Origin: Thalassobius sp034670005
GTDB lineage: Bacteria > Pseudomonadota > Alphaproteobacteria > Rhodobacterales > Rhodobacteraceae
Reading direction: 5' to 3'
DNA: 64,000 nucleotides
NCBI RefSeq assembly: GCF_034670005.1
Contig: NZ_JAXMOH010000008.1
Span: forward strand, 62,001 to 126,000
The position numbers were made by a program, and so were the translations under genes. A model generated the notes under the pieces. It saw only the letters and a list, made by a program, of their open reading frames with translations, made no database searches and was not told where the DNA came from. The first letter of the stretch is position 1. Every line of letters begins with the position of its first letter. Shown here piece by piece: positions 1-8,518 of the stretch.

Positions 1-2
1 CT

Positions 3-1223
3 GATGATTGGATCATGAATTCTGGTGCGCTTGCCCACCGGTCGGGCGGATTTTTCAATATTGTGGGAGTTCGTGAACCTTGCCATCCGGATCGTGTTTT
101 CCTGCATCAACCGCAGGCGGCCATTACGGGCATGATTACGGCCGTCAAAGATGGCTCGCGGTACTTTCTGCTTCAGGCGCGGGCAGAGCCGGGCAATCCA
201 AATGCAGTTCAGTTCAGCCCCACTGTTCAGGCGACCGCCGCCAACTATATGGGGTTGCATGGGGGGGCGCCAACTCCATACATTGATGCGTTCTTACGAT
301 ATGACGCCGATGCAACGGTCCTCGCCGATACGTCGCAACTCGATCTTGGGGAACGTTATTTATTCAAGACCAAGCGCGCGATCATCCTTGAAATGCCAAC
401 GCTTGACCCGCCCGCACCATCATTTGTCTGGGTGAAAAATTCCGTTCTGGTTCAGGCGGCGCATCGTGGATTATTCCTGAATCCGGATCTTCGAACCCTT
501 CTTGCCCTGTCTCCGTGGTCGCGCGATGATATCAGCAAAGAACTGACACCGGTGGATTGTGAGGTCAGAAAAAGCCTGTCGACCCCGCTTCGCCCCGAGG
601 TGCTGGGGCGCACGTTCGCACGGACGCCCGCCGACGCGAAGACGTTGAAATTCGTGCCGCTTGAACAATTGGACGGATGGCATTTTGATCAAAACACGTT
701 TTATGAAAATTCTTCACGACAAGGGATAGGCGTCGAAATGTTCGAAACGCGCGCCGTGAACCGGGAAGTGAAATCCTGGTCCCAACCTCTGATCAAAGCT
801 GCTGGCGAGGGTCAGGCCATTCTCGTTTTCCGCAAGACGTCCTCAGGGTTGGAGTTTTTCGCTTCGTTTGCCAAGGAAACCGGTCTTGCGTCGCCAAGCG
901 CACTTGGTCCCAGCCTCGTGCAGTATCCCGGATCAAGTGCCTGCGCGCCGAAATCCCTTTCGGAAAGTTCATACAAAGTGGTTTTCGAGGCCTTGGAAAG
1001 CGACGAAGGAGGCCGGTTTTACAGGAATATCTGGCGCTATCGGATTGCCGAATACGCAAATGACGCGAAAGATCTGTCGGAGGAACAAGGTGTTTGGCTC
1101 CGACTTTCGGAGCTGAAGCGATTGCTGGAAACCTCGAATATCTGCACCATCCAGTTGCGCGCGATCCTATCTCATTTGCTGGCAATTAGAATTTCCACGA
1201 ACCAGGAAGAGGAAGCCCTGTGA
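3..1223 (+). CDS. NDP-hexose 2,3-dehydratase family protein (5' partial)
   Basis: The protein resembles the EvaA/TylX-type NDP-hexose 2,3-dehydratases, which remove water from NDP-4-keto-6-deoxyhexose on the way to 2,6-dideoxysugars. The key stretch is a QARAEPGN segment followed by QFSPTVQATAANY and LHGG (about residues 54-84 counting from the ATG at 15). That matches the family core. A degenerate second copy of the same unit (FASFAKETG...LGPSLVQYPGSS, about residues 285-310) fits the known two-repeat architecture. The frame stays open to the window edge and the first visible residues already look internal to the family, so the true start is probably upstream. The ATG at 15 is only the first methionine in view. 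A family 2 glycosyltransferase follows, which suggests a surface polysaccharide or glycan locus. Family assignment is fairly secure. The exact sugar is unknown. Confidence 0.75.
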   Translation, partial: DDWIMNSGALAHRSGGFFNIVGVREPCHPDRVFLHQPQAAITGMITAVKDGSRYFLLQARAEPGNPNAVQFSPTVQATAANYMGLHGGAPTPYIDAFLRYDADATVLADTSQLDLGERYLFKTKRAIILEMPTLDPPAPSFVWVKNSVLVQAAHRGLFLNPDLRTLLALSPWSRDDISKELTPVDCEVRKSLSTPLRPEVLGRTFARTPADAKTLKFVPLEQLDGWHFDQNTFYENSSRQGIGVEMFETRAVNREVKSWSQPLIKAAGEGQAILVFRKTSSGLEFFASFAKETGLASPSALGPSLVQYPGSSACAPKSLSESSYKVVFEALESDEGGRFYRNIWRYRIAEYANDAKDLSEEQGVWLRLSELKRLLETSNICTIQLRAILSHLLAIRISTNQEEEAL

Positions 1224-1375
1224 GCGTGTCCAGGGCATTCATCGCATAGACATACAGGTCATGTTGTTGAACAGAGGGGCTTCTTTACCTTATGCGAGAC
1301 CTTATGCGAGGTTTTGTTACCTTCCATGCGGCTCTTGAATTGCCGGCAACATATTTTTTTGCGGTTTAGATAGAC

Positions 1376-2386
1376 ATGAAATTAACTCGAGAACTTTCAA
1401 AGCTCATATCTTCGCCTTTCATCTCTCGCGGGGGTGGTTCGGCGACGGTTACGATTTGCATCCCGACCTATCAGTCTGAACCGTTTATCGAACGGACGCT
1501 CGCCTTTGCCAGCGGACAAACCTTGAACAATATCCGCATTCTGGTGTCGGTTGATACCTCCACGGATCAGACCGCAAATATCTGTCGTGAATTCGCCCGG
1601 ACAGATTCCCGCATTGATGTGATTGAAACCGAAGAACGCGTGGGATGGGCCGGAAACGTCGCCAGACTCGTCCGAAACGTGGATACGGATTTCTTCTTCA
1701 TGTTCTATCATGACGATGTGATCCTGCCTCAGTTTTGCGAAAAAATGCAGGCCGTACTACTGGCCGCGCCAGAGGCCGCAAGCGCAAATTGCGAAGTCAG
1801 TTGGCTTGGAGAGGCCGAGCGTCGGATTCCTGCTTATTCCTATCCACAAAAAACAGTCGAGCGCGTCGCGACGCTCTACGCATACGACCAAATCCCAGGT
1901 GCCCCAATGCGAAACATGGTACGCACCAGCAAGTTCGGAAGTGAAACGCTTCTGGAAGATGGCGCAGACGGGATGAAGCTACATTATGGTTTCCTTACAA
2001 AAATGATGATTGCCGGACCGTGCATAGCTGTGCCGGACAACTTGTACATTCGCTGGATCCGAAAAGGAGGACTTGTCGATGGTTGGAAAGCTCTCTCTTG
2101 GGAAGATTTTCTAGGGTCATGGCAAGCTATGCTGGACCGTCTTCTCCCGGTCCTCACAGATACCTTCGAGAACAAGTCTGATTGCGACCTGGTGACCCAC
2201 GCCCTGCTATCGAGGGCGCGATGGCATCTGCAACAGAAAGCAAAGACAGACGATCAAAAACGCTCAAGCCTGCTTTTTCGAAGCGACCTATCCGAAGTTT
2301 CCTTTGAACCGAATTTGGAAAGTCTCAATCCAGAACTCGCCGCCGCTGTAAACGGGCTGGGGGCACGGGTTAAAAATGCCCTTTAA
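1376..2386 (+). CDS. family 2 glycosyltransferase
   Basis: A 336-residue protein whose N-terminal half is a GT-A fold glycosyltransferase. The strand VTICIPTYQSEPFIE (about 25-39) binds the nucleotide sugar, SVDTSTDQT (about 58-66) replaces the usual VDDGSTD turn, and YHDD (about 111-114) stands in the DxD metal-binding position. No membrane segment is evident, so it is probably cytoplasmic. It lies about 150 bases downstream of the 2,3-dehydratase-like gene on the same strand. That spacing and orientation suggest both belong to a glycan biosynthesis cluster extending left of the window. Acceptor and donor sugars cannot be told from sequence. Confidence 0.85.
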   Translation: MKLTRELSKLISSPFISRGGGSATVTICIPTYQSEPFIERTLAFASGQTLNNIRILVSVDTSTDQTANICREFARTDSRIDVIETEERVGWAGNVARLVRNVDTDFFFMFYHDDVILPQFCEKMQAVLLAAPEAASANCEVSWLGEAERRIPAYSYPQKTVERVATLYAYDQIPGAPMRNMVRTSKFGSETLLEDGADGMKLHYGFLTKMMIAGPCIAVPDNLYIRWIRKGGLVDGWKALSWEDFLGSWQAMLDRLLPVLTDTFENKSDCDLVTHALLSRARWHLQQKAKTDDQKRSSLLFRSDLSEVSFEPNLESLNPELAAAVNGLGARVKNAL

Positions 2387-2567
2387 CACTGGCGTCACTC
2401 TTCTTGATTCTATTGGGAAGAAGGGGACGTTACTGTCTGCCGTCAACGCTTATGGGGCCGAATAGGGTAATTTGATAAGAGAGTGTTTCTGGCTCATCGT
2501 AACCGCTGAGGAGTGGGACATGAGAAAGCCAATCTTTATCCACCTCTGGCAATCTTAGCCTCAGGAC

Positions 2568-2627
2568 TCATACCCAGAATATGATGGTTGCTGCGAGAGC
2601 GATGGCGGATATGGGTCCTGAGCCTAA
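2568..2627 (-). pseudogene. IS5-type transposase C-terminal remnant
   Basis: On the minus strand the sequence encodes ISAIALAATIIFWV followed by a stop. That resembles the terminal SAI(C/A)IAATVIFW tail common in one group of IS5-type transposases. No upstream transposase frame is visible, so this is only a scrap. It sits just outside the left attachment-site copy at 2674. The rest of the 2387-2673 interval shows no gene. Confidence 0.4.
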
Positions 2628-2673
2628 TCAGGACCAGTGCAGGATTGAGTTTTCTCTAAGTCATTGAAAAATA

Positions 2674-2718
2674 TGGAGGCGAGTACCGGAATCGAACCGG
2701 TGTTCACGGATTTGCAAT
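2674..2718. repeat. att site copy 1: 3' end of tRNA-Cys (outer left end of island 1)
   Basis: Forty-five bases match the 3' half of the intact tRNA-Cys at 46411-46455, running from the encoded CCA end through the anticodon region, with one difference (t for a at 2704). The homology stops inside the anticodon stem, so no functional tRNA is encoded. The following AT-rich stretch (to about 2783, with gtgtatag and gtatatag) resembles the sequence after att copy 2 at 17643-17705, as expected for the same kind of island end. It is interpreted as the distal attachment site of island 1. Confidence 0.85.
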
Positions 2719-2823
2719 ACGTTCACATTACTTAATATCAATTAGTTATCAGTCAGTGTATAGAAAAGTATATAGATTTCTGACTGTGGGAGATTTACGG
2801 TAAAAAATATATACATATGGTGA

Positions 2824-3361
2824 TTATGTGCCCGTTTCGAGAAATTTCACATGTGAAAATGCGATGGGGCAGGGCGCTATGGCCATGTACTCTCTGTGAA
2901 GTCGAAAGCTCATCATCGGGACCCAAAACACCGCAAGCATCCCCAGAATATCCCCGATGAAGTAAGTCGACGCTGTCTGAGGGTCGTCGCTGTACAGAAG
3001 GTCCGCTACAGCCGAATTAATAACGGACGAAAGCGTCCCAGCAAGAATGATGTCGCGCCAGTTCGTATGTCTGCCTGAGCCACAAAGCCATGCTTTCAAT
3101 GGTCTACAGACTGATGATGTTAGCCATGTAGAACTGGTGGAAGGTTTCTGGGCCAAACCGTCTGCTAGGTGCCTTTATGACGCCGTCAGAGATGAAACTT
3201 GGGGAAAAGCGGCTCAAGCGGTCTGTCCAAACATGCACCCATAAAGCCGAAAGTTGTGTAAATTCGTCCTCCGAGGCAAGAGTTCCGTTCAGTTCGCAGT
3301 TCAGATGCTCAGACATTGGCGCGGCGCACCCAAGAGGGTTGATCGGTGCGCGGAGATTCAA
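2824..3361 (-). pseudogene. possible decayed small membrane protein gene (frameshifted)
   Basis: Two overlapping minus-strand frames look like parts of one gene. One (3104-3361) carries an N-terminal stretch ending FHQFYMANIISL. The other (2824-3156) carries NWRDIILAGTLSSVINSAV...YFIGDILGMLAVFWVPMMSFRLHR, a plausible pair of membrane segments. Joining them needs a frameshift near 3100. I do not recognise a family with certainty. It lies just inside the left end of island 1, a region otherwise full of debris, which supports decay. Confidence 0.3.
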
Positions 3362-3429
3362 CTAAAAAGGGGAAAAGGCATTTATCTTGGTGCATGTCTG
3401 TTAAAGCAATATCTGAAAGGCATACTAAA

Positions 3430-3541
3430 ATGAGTATTACCGCTACAGACACTGACGACACGCTAATTGGTACGGATTACAACGATACAATAGACGGCTT
3501 GGACGGATCGGACCTGATTTTTGGTTTGGCTGGGGATGATG
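3430..3541 (+). pseudogene. truncated RTX (hemolysin-type calcium-binding) protein, N-terminus only
   Basis: An ATG at 3430 preceded by a weak aaagg site opens a frame reading MSITATDTDDTLIGTDYND then DGLDGSDLIFGLAGDD. These are glycine/aspartate-rich nonapeptide-like repeats of the RTX calcium-binding type, and GLDGSD also occurs in the RTX region of the 12541-15105 protein. After about 37 codons the sequence passes directly into an IS3 transposase fragment. The gene is therefore broken and lacks the C-terminal secretion region. Confidence 0.6.
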
Positions 3542-3760
3542 AGCGGCAAGGGGAACTGCTACGACAATTCGATGGTCGAGACCTTCTTCAAGATCATCAA
3601 GTCGGAACTGATCTGGCCGGTCGCCTGGCAAACCCGGGAACAGGCTGAAAACGCCATCGCCAGATACATCGACGGGTTCTATAACCCAGTCAGGCGACAT
3701 TCATCGCTCGGCTACAAAAGCCCTATCGCATTCGAGCGCGGGGCTCGCGAAGTGAGCTAA
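3539..3760 (+). pseudogene. IS3-family transposase OrfB, C-terminal fragment
   Basis: The frame MSGKGNCYDNSMVETFF continues to YIDGFYNPVRRHSSLGYKSP. These are hallmark sequences of the C-terminal part of IS3-family OrfB, including the last catalytic Glu of the DDE triad (VETFF). Everything upstream of the final third is missing and replaced by the RTX fragment, so the element is dead. It marks the site that truncated the RTX gene. Confidence 0.85.
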
Positions 3761-4457
3761 ACGCTCTCCACTAAATCCGGGCAAGTCCAAAGGCACTTGC
3801 AATAAGGGTGGCAACCACAGAATTTGCTAGCCTGTCATCTCGGTATCGGTGAACGCATTGGAAAGACGATACCCGCGTTGATCAGATTAACTTGTCCGGT
3901 TGATGTGGGATCGTTACGCCCGTTTCAGCGAAGGTGGTTTGATTCGGTGGCAACTAGCCTAAATAGAGAAATTTAGACGAACTTTAGGGGGGCTGTACCA
4001 AGCCAAATACCCTTTCTGTAAGATCGTAACCATGGTTTCCGGCAGAAATTTGACGCGACGAAAGTCGCTGCCAACTTTCCTGTGTTTGGAAACAATCGAT
4101 CTCCCTTGAGTAGAGAGAAGGTTCACTATTATGTGTCGGGTGTCCCGTTAAAGGAGAGATATGCCACCAGAGGTAGTTTCTCAATTGGTTTTTTGTCGCT
4201 TGGAATGCAATCAATGAATTTTATATACGCCAGAGTTTTTGACGAGTTCAGACGGTATTCCGGCATTTTGATGAAAATCATCCCTTTTTCTAAAGGAAAC
4301 TCTAAAGTATGTATGTGATGTAGATTAATGAAATATGCGCCTGTTGGCGGCCTCAACAGACAAGGAAAAAAAATTATTAATCTACGCATTCGAGCGAATG
4401 CGGAATCACGTTGCCGAATCTATTTCGATTCGGCGTTCGGAGAGGGGTAAAGAGAAT
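3761..4457. other. gene-free interval upstream of the curli operon
   Basis: About 700 bases without a convincing gene. Composition becomes AT-rich toward csgF. Short frames at 4082-4318 (+) and 4129-4389 (-) have no recognisable motif. The stretch next to csgF presumably holds the curli operon promoter, but I could not assign -35/-10 boxes or an operator with confidence. Confidence 0.4.
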
Positions 4458-4889
4458 ATGAAAAAGTATGTGCTTTTGGCGGTCGTTTTTAGTAATCCGG
4501 TAATTTTTAGCAATCCGGTAATTGCCCAAGACCTGACCTTCGATTTTGTGAGCCCCACGTTCGGAGGGAACTCTTTCAATTCAAACCACTTGCTTGCGCT
4601 TGCTGATATACAAAATCAGCATACGGACAATGGCGAGGGGACGGACAGCACGAGCAGTACGCAATCGGATTTGTTCATTCGCCAGCTGCAAAGCCGCTTG
4701 CTGTCATCGCTTTCTTCGGGACTGTCCGAGGTGATCACCGGTTCCGAGCCGGGCGACAGCGACACCATCGTCATCGGTGATCAGCAGATTTTTTACGAGC
4801 GATCTCTCGAAGATATTCGCGTGGAGATCACAAACCTTTTGGACGGCTCGACTACGGAGATTGTTTTGCCAGTCGTCGACGGGATCTAG
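4458..4889 (+). CDS. csgF: curli assembly protein CsgF
   Basis: CsgF is the extracellular curli factor that caps the CsgG channel and couples the nucleator subunit to the outer membrane. After a signal peptide (MKKYVLLAVVF...VIA) the mature chain starts QDLTFDFVSPTFGGNSFN. That closely follows the conserved CsgF N-terminus, which inserts into CsgG (TF.F..P.FGGN pattern). The chain is 143 residues, near family size. The ATG at 4458 was chosen because it begins the signal peptide; longer in-frame starts lack one. The signal peptide contains an 18-base tandem duplication (FSNPVI twice). csgG follows 47 bases downstream. Confidence 0.9.
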   Translation: MKKYVLLAVVFSNPVIFSNPVIAQDLTFDFVSPTFGGNSFNSNHLLALADIQNQHTDNGEGTDSTSSTQSDLFIRQLQSRLLSSLSSGLSEVITGSEPGDSDTIVIGDQQIFYERSLEDIRVEITNLLDGSTTEIVLPVVDGI

Positions 4890-4936
4890 GCGACCGACTG
4901 AATTCGCAGGCCAGTCAAGAGTTTGGGGGAATACAG

Positions 4937-5806
4937 ATGGGGCTTTCCAGCCTAAGAATGATTGCCATAGGTGCGGCGCTAATAGCTATGTCAGGGTGTG
5001 CGACACTCGAACAGCGTACGCAGGAGCCGATACTGCCCGTCGCTACGTCTACTAGGAATGTACTGTCCGAGCTGCCGCCGCCCGCCCGCAAACTTGACGT
5101 GGCGATCTATGGCTTCGAGGATCTGACAGGTCAGTTCAAACCGTCAGAGGGTTTTCAGACCCTGTCAAAGGCCGTGTCTCAGGGCGGGGGGCCCGTTCTG
5201 GTCAAGGCGCTGCGCGATACGGGCGATGGCTCTTGGTTCCGCGTCGTGGAACGCGACAACCTTAACAATCTGCTGCAAGAGCGTAGAATCATTCAGGAAA
5301 TGCGTCAGCTTTATCTGGGCGAAGAGCAAGTGAATCCGCAGGCGCTTCCGCCGATGCTGTTTGCCGGGGTAATTATCGAAGGTGGGGTCGTAGGCTTCGA
5401 TTCCAATACCGTTACCGGCGGGGCGGGGGCTGCTCTTCTGGGGCTCAGCGCCCGGTCGGAGTACCGGCAAGATACCATCAGCGTCAACCTCAGGACGGTG
5501 AGCGTGAAAACTGGTGAGGTACTGGCCTCGGTTGTCGTTCAGAAGTCGATTATCTCGACTGCCGTTAGCACGGGCGCATTCCGTTATATCGACGTTGATA
5601 AAATTCTGGAGTTTGAAGCCGGCATTACTTCGAATGAGCCCGGTTTCGTCGCCCTGACCCGCACGATTGAAAAAGCGGTTTACGCTATAATCATGGAAAT
5701 GGCCAAAGGGAACTTTTGGAAGTTCAAGAATCCGAAAGCAGGTCAAGCCCTGCTAAAGGAATACTTGAAAGAGGATGGTCACAAGCCCGAAGGCCAGAAC
5801 GCCTAG
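4937..5806 (+). CDS. csgG: curli secretion channel lipoprotein CsgG
   Basis: CsgG forms the nonameric outer-membrane channel through which curlin subunits are exported. The 289-residue protein has a lipoprotein signal peptide with cleavage before Cys21 (AMSG-C). Conserved CsgG sequence follows: YGFEDLTGQFKPSEGFQTLS, the ALRDTGDGSWFRVVERDNLNNLLQER region, and the GGVVGFDSNTVTGGAGAALLG segment ahead of YRQDTISVNLR. Length matches the family (about 277 in E. coli). It sits between csgF and the curlin genes on the same strand, in a typical curli operon. Confidence 0.95.
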   Translation: MGLSSLRMIAIGAALIAMSGCATLEQRTQEPILPVATSTRNVLSELPPPARKLDVAIYGFEDLTGQFKPSEGFQTLSKAVSQGGGPVLVKALRDTGDGSWFRVVERDNLNNLLQERRIIQEMRQLYLGEEQVNPQALPPMLFAGVIIEGGVVGFDSNTVTGGAGAALLGLSARSEYRQDTISVNLRTVSVKTGEVLASVVVQKSIISTAVSTGAFRYIDVDKILEFEAGITSNEPGFVALTRTIEKAVYAIIMEMAKGNFWKFKNPKAGQALLKEYLKEDGHKPEGQNA

Positions 5807-6044
5807 TCGCCAAGTGGGGATACGCCCCCGTACAAAGTGGCGATGATTGTTGCTTTGGCGGCCCGGGAAATGAATTCGACCGTCGCAGACATAAAGGATC
5901 GCCCTTACACAGGGTGAATAGAGAGGACGCGGCGTCCACACGGCTGGACACCTCAGACGCCGCGCCCAGACCAGAGGCCGCAATTCTGCGGTCGCCAACC
6001 AAGCACCAGAGATGCCTTTGGTGCTTATATCGGAGGTTTGCCTC

Positions 6045-7034
6045 ATGAAAAAGCACTTAATTGCAACTGCGTCCGTTCTTGCCATGGCCCTTGCCGCCCC
6101 GGCGCTGGCCAATGACAGCACCATCAGCCAGATCGGCGCAACCAGCACCGTCACCGTCGATCAGACGGGCGGTAACGAGGGGTCGTCGGCGATCAACCAG
6201 ATCGGCGCCAACCATTCGGCGACTGTGACGCAGTCGGACGATCCAAACAACGGGACGCCCAACTTCAACACTGCGTCGAACACGTCGAGCATCTATCAGG
6301 AAGGTGACGGCGCCGAAGCCGTCGTGAACCAGACCGGCGATCCGGGTGAAACCCCGGGTAACATCTCGGATATCACGCAGTTCAACGACGGGCCGCCCAC
6401 CGCGCTCGCGGATGTCACGCAAAATGGTGCCAACAACTTCTCAAGCGTTGAACAGGGGCGAGACGCCGATCCGGTTGATCGCCGGGGGCAGACCGCGATG
6501 GTCACGCAGGATGGAACGGATCACATCTCGACGATCCTACAGCGGGGTAATCTGAACAGCGCCACCGTATCCCAGGCATCCGCCGGTAACACCTCTGATG
6601 TCAACCAGTCGGGGCTCGACAACGACGCGACGGTCTCCCAGACCGGCGAGGGCAACCTGAGCACCGTCACGCAGAGCGCCAACTACGGCACCGTGTCGGT
6701 GGATCAGTCCGGCAATGGCAACGACAGCGATGTCACCCAGTCCGGCCGGGCCAACAGCTCGATCGCCGCGCTGATCGACCAGAGCGGCAACAACAACTCC
6801 AGCTCTGTCCTGCAGACTTCTCTCGTCGCAGGGTCTGGAAGCTGGGACCAGTTCGCCGAAGTCACCCAGTCGACCAACGACAACTCGTCGATCATCACGC
6901 AGGATGGTGGCGATCCGGTCGTGGACACCGTCAACCAGGGTAACTCGGCCAGCGTGTTCCAGACGATGACCAACGGGAACTACTCGAACATCGCTCAGTC
7001 GGGCGCCGGCAACGTCGCCACCGTCAACCAATAA
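6045..7034 (+). CDS. curlin-repeat amyloid subunit (CsgA-like), copy 1
   Basis: A secreted 329-residue protein with a clean signal peptide (MKKHLIATASVLAMALA...ALA). It is built of imperfect curlin repeats of the form Q-x-G-x-x-N-x-(A/S)-x-(V/I)-x-Q, e.g. ISQIGATSTVTVDQTGG and VTQSGRANSSIAALIDQSG. Such repeats stack into a beta-solenoid amyloid fibre secreted through CsgG. It has roughly a dozen or more repeats, far longer than E. coli CsgA (5 repeats). The ATG at 6045 follows a ggagg site at 6032-6036. A hairpin (aagcacca...ttggtgctt, about 6001-6026) precedes it. The next gene is a paralogue with a closely similar mature N-terminus, which indicates tandem duplication. Confidence 0.88.
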   Translation: MKKHLIATASVLAMALAAPALANDSTISQIGATSTVTVDQTGGNEGSSAINQIGANHSATVTQSDDPNNGTPNFNTASNTSSIYQEGDGAEAVVNQTGDPGETPGNISDITQFNDGPPTALADVTQNGANNFSSVEQGRDADPVDRRGQTAMVTQDGTDHISTILQRGNLNSATVSQASAGNTSDVNQSGLDNDATVSQTGEGNLSTVTQSANYGTVSVDQSGNGNDSDVTQSGRANSSIAALIDQSGNNNSSSVLQTSLVAGSGSWDQFAEVTQSTNDNSSIITQDGGDPVVDTVNQGNSASVFQTMTNGNYSNIAQSGAGNVATVNQ

Positions 7035-7112
7035 GCCAACCATCCGCGTCGACCGGCTGCTTCTGCCTAGGGGCCGGTTGATCGCGGCTGCATTCATCAG
7101 AGGAATAACATC

Positions 7113-8321
7113 ATGAAAAATCTTTTCATCACCAGTGTGTCCGCAATCGCGCTCAGCATCGGCGCCTCGGCGGCTTTCGCTAATGACAGCAACATCGACC
7201 AGATCGGCGCGACCAACATCGCGACCGTCGATCAGACCGGTGGCAACGAAGGCGCGTCGACCATAGATCAGGATGGGGCACAGAACCTCGCCGAGGTAAC
7301 GCAATCGGAAAACCCGGTTGGCAGTGTCGGGGCTTCCGTTGCCGCGAATGACGCGACGATCAATCAGATCGGATCAAACGCGCGCGCACGCATCGAGCAG
7401 CACAGCGACAACCCGGGCGGCGCCAGCAACATGGCATCAATAAGCCAGAACTCCAACGGCCTCGCCCAAGGACCGGATGGCGTGCCGTCGGGCTACAGCA
7501 TGAACGGCCGGATCGTACAGGCCGGATCTGGCAACTCCTCGAGCATCGTCCAGTCTGGCAATCCGAACCAGGCGCCTGGTAACGGCCTTGGCTCGGGGGT
7601 GACCGCGCGCAACGACCAGACCGGCGTCGACAACCAATCGGAAATCCTGCAGGATGTTTTCGCCCAGGATGCCAACCCGTTCACCGACGCCAACGTGGAC
7701 CAGACAGGCGCTGGCAACGTTTCGGGTGTGCGCCAGCGCGGCTCCGCCGCGTTGGTCAACGTTTCGCAAACGGGCGCCTTCAACACGTCTGACGTGAACC
7801 AGGGCGCGAACCGCGAAATGACCGCCGATGTTGTGCAAACCGGTGTCGACCACAACAGCACGATCAATCAGACCGCGCGCACCGTCACCGCGTCGGTCAA
7901 CCAAGACGGGACCAACCAGACCTCGATGATCACCCAGGGGGCTCAGAGCCGCGAATCCACGGCGACTGTCGTGCAGAGCACCCTCGACAACACGAGCACG
8001 ATCACCCAGACCAACACGAGCGCGGATGCCTTCGTGACCCAGTCCGGGACGGGTGGTGTGAGCACGATCACGCAGTCCGACGGCGCGAATGCCTACGCCT
8101 TGCTGACGCAGTCGGGTATGGAGAACGTTAGCACGATGTCGCAGACCGGCGACGACCACCAGTCCATCGTGCTGCAGTCGAGTGACTACAATGAAAGCAC
8201 GGTCACCCAGTCGGGCACAGCGGGAGCCAATTTCGCAAACGTGTCGCAAACGATCACGAGCGGAAACATCTCCAGCGTCGTCCAGACCGGTGCCGGCAAC
8301 ACAGCAACCGTGATGCAATAA
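7113..8321 (+). CDS. curlin-repeat amyloid subunit (CsgA-like), copy 2
   Basis: A 402-residue secreted protein with signal peptide (MKNLFITSVSAIALSIGA...AFA). Many curlin repeats (NDSNIDQIGATN, VVQTGVDHNSTINQ, FVTQSGTGGVSTITQ) end in GAGNTATVMQ, close to the GAGNVATVNQ end of copy 1. It is the longest curlin in the operon. An agagg site precedes the ATG. A GC-rich stem (gaccggc...gccggtt, about 7057-7081) lies between copies 1 and 2. Role: probable major fibre subunit. Which of the two is dominant cannot be told. Confidence 0.88.
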   Translation: MKNLFITSVSAIALSIGASAAFANDSNIDQIGATNIATVDQTGGNEGASTIDQDGAQNLAEVTQSENPVGSVGASVAANDATINQIGSNARARIEQHSDNPGGASNMASISQNSNGLAQGPDGVPSGYSMNGRIVQAGSGNSSSIVQSGNPNQAPGNGLGSGVTARNDQTGVDNQSEILQDVFAQDANPFTDANVDQTGAGNVSGVRQRGSAALVNVSQTGAFNTSDVNQGANREMTADVVQTGVDHNSTINQTARTVTASVNQDGTNQTSMITQGAQSRESTATVVQSTLDNTSTITQTNTSADAFVTQSGTGGVSTITQSDGANAYALLTQSGMENVSTMSQTGDDHQSIVLQSSDYNESTVTQSGTAGANFANVSQTITSGNISSVVQTGAGNTATVMQ

Positions 8322-8518
8322 CATGCCCTTGGGGTCCGCGCGCATAGCGTGCGGGCTCCTCTCATCTGTGATCTGACGAATTTCATGACATCAGATCGAG
8401 TATCTGCAAGATTACAAGCGGCAAATACCCGTTTCTGGTAAAGTAAGTGTTAGCCTGCGTTTTGATAGGATCGCCGCCAAGCTGGTGGCTGGCAGCAATC
8501 AGAGCCAAGGAGATCGAT

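Noticed and set aside
4082..4389. Possible csgE or regulator gene upstream of csgF
   Set aside because: Neither strand's frame shows CsgE, CsgD or other regulator motifs, and there is no ribosome site.
6045..8321. Regularly spaced short repeats resembling a CRISPR-like or satellite array
   Set aside because: They are the codons of curlin repeats in two intact frames with signal peptides. Unit spacing varies and there are no constant direct repeats with unique spacers.
6537..8345. Long open frames on the minus strand opposite the curlin genes (6537-7304, 7437-8345)
   Set aside because: Composition is biased toward Asp/Val/Arg, as expected for antisense shadows of GC-rich repeats. No start site or family match.
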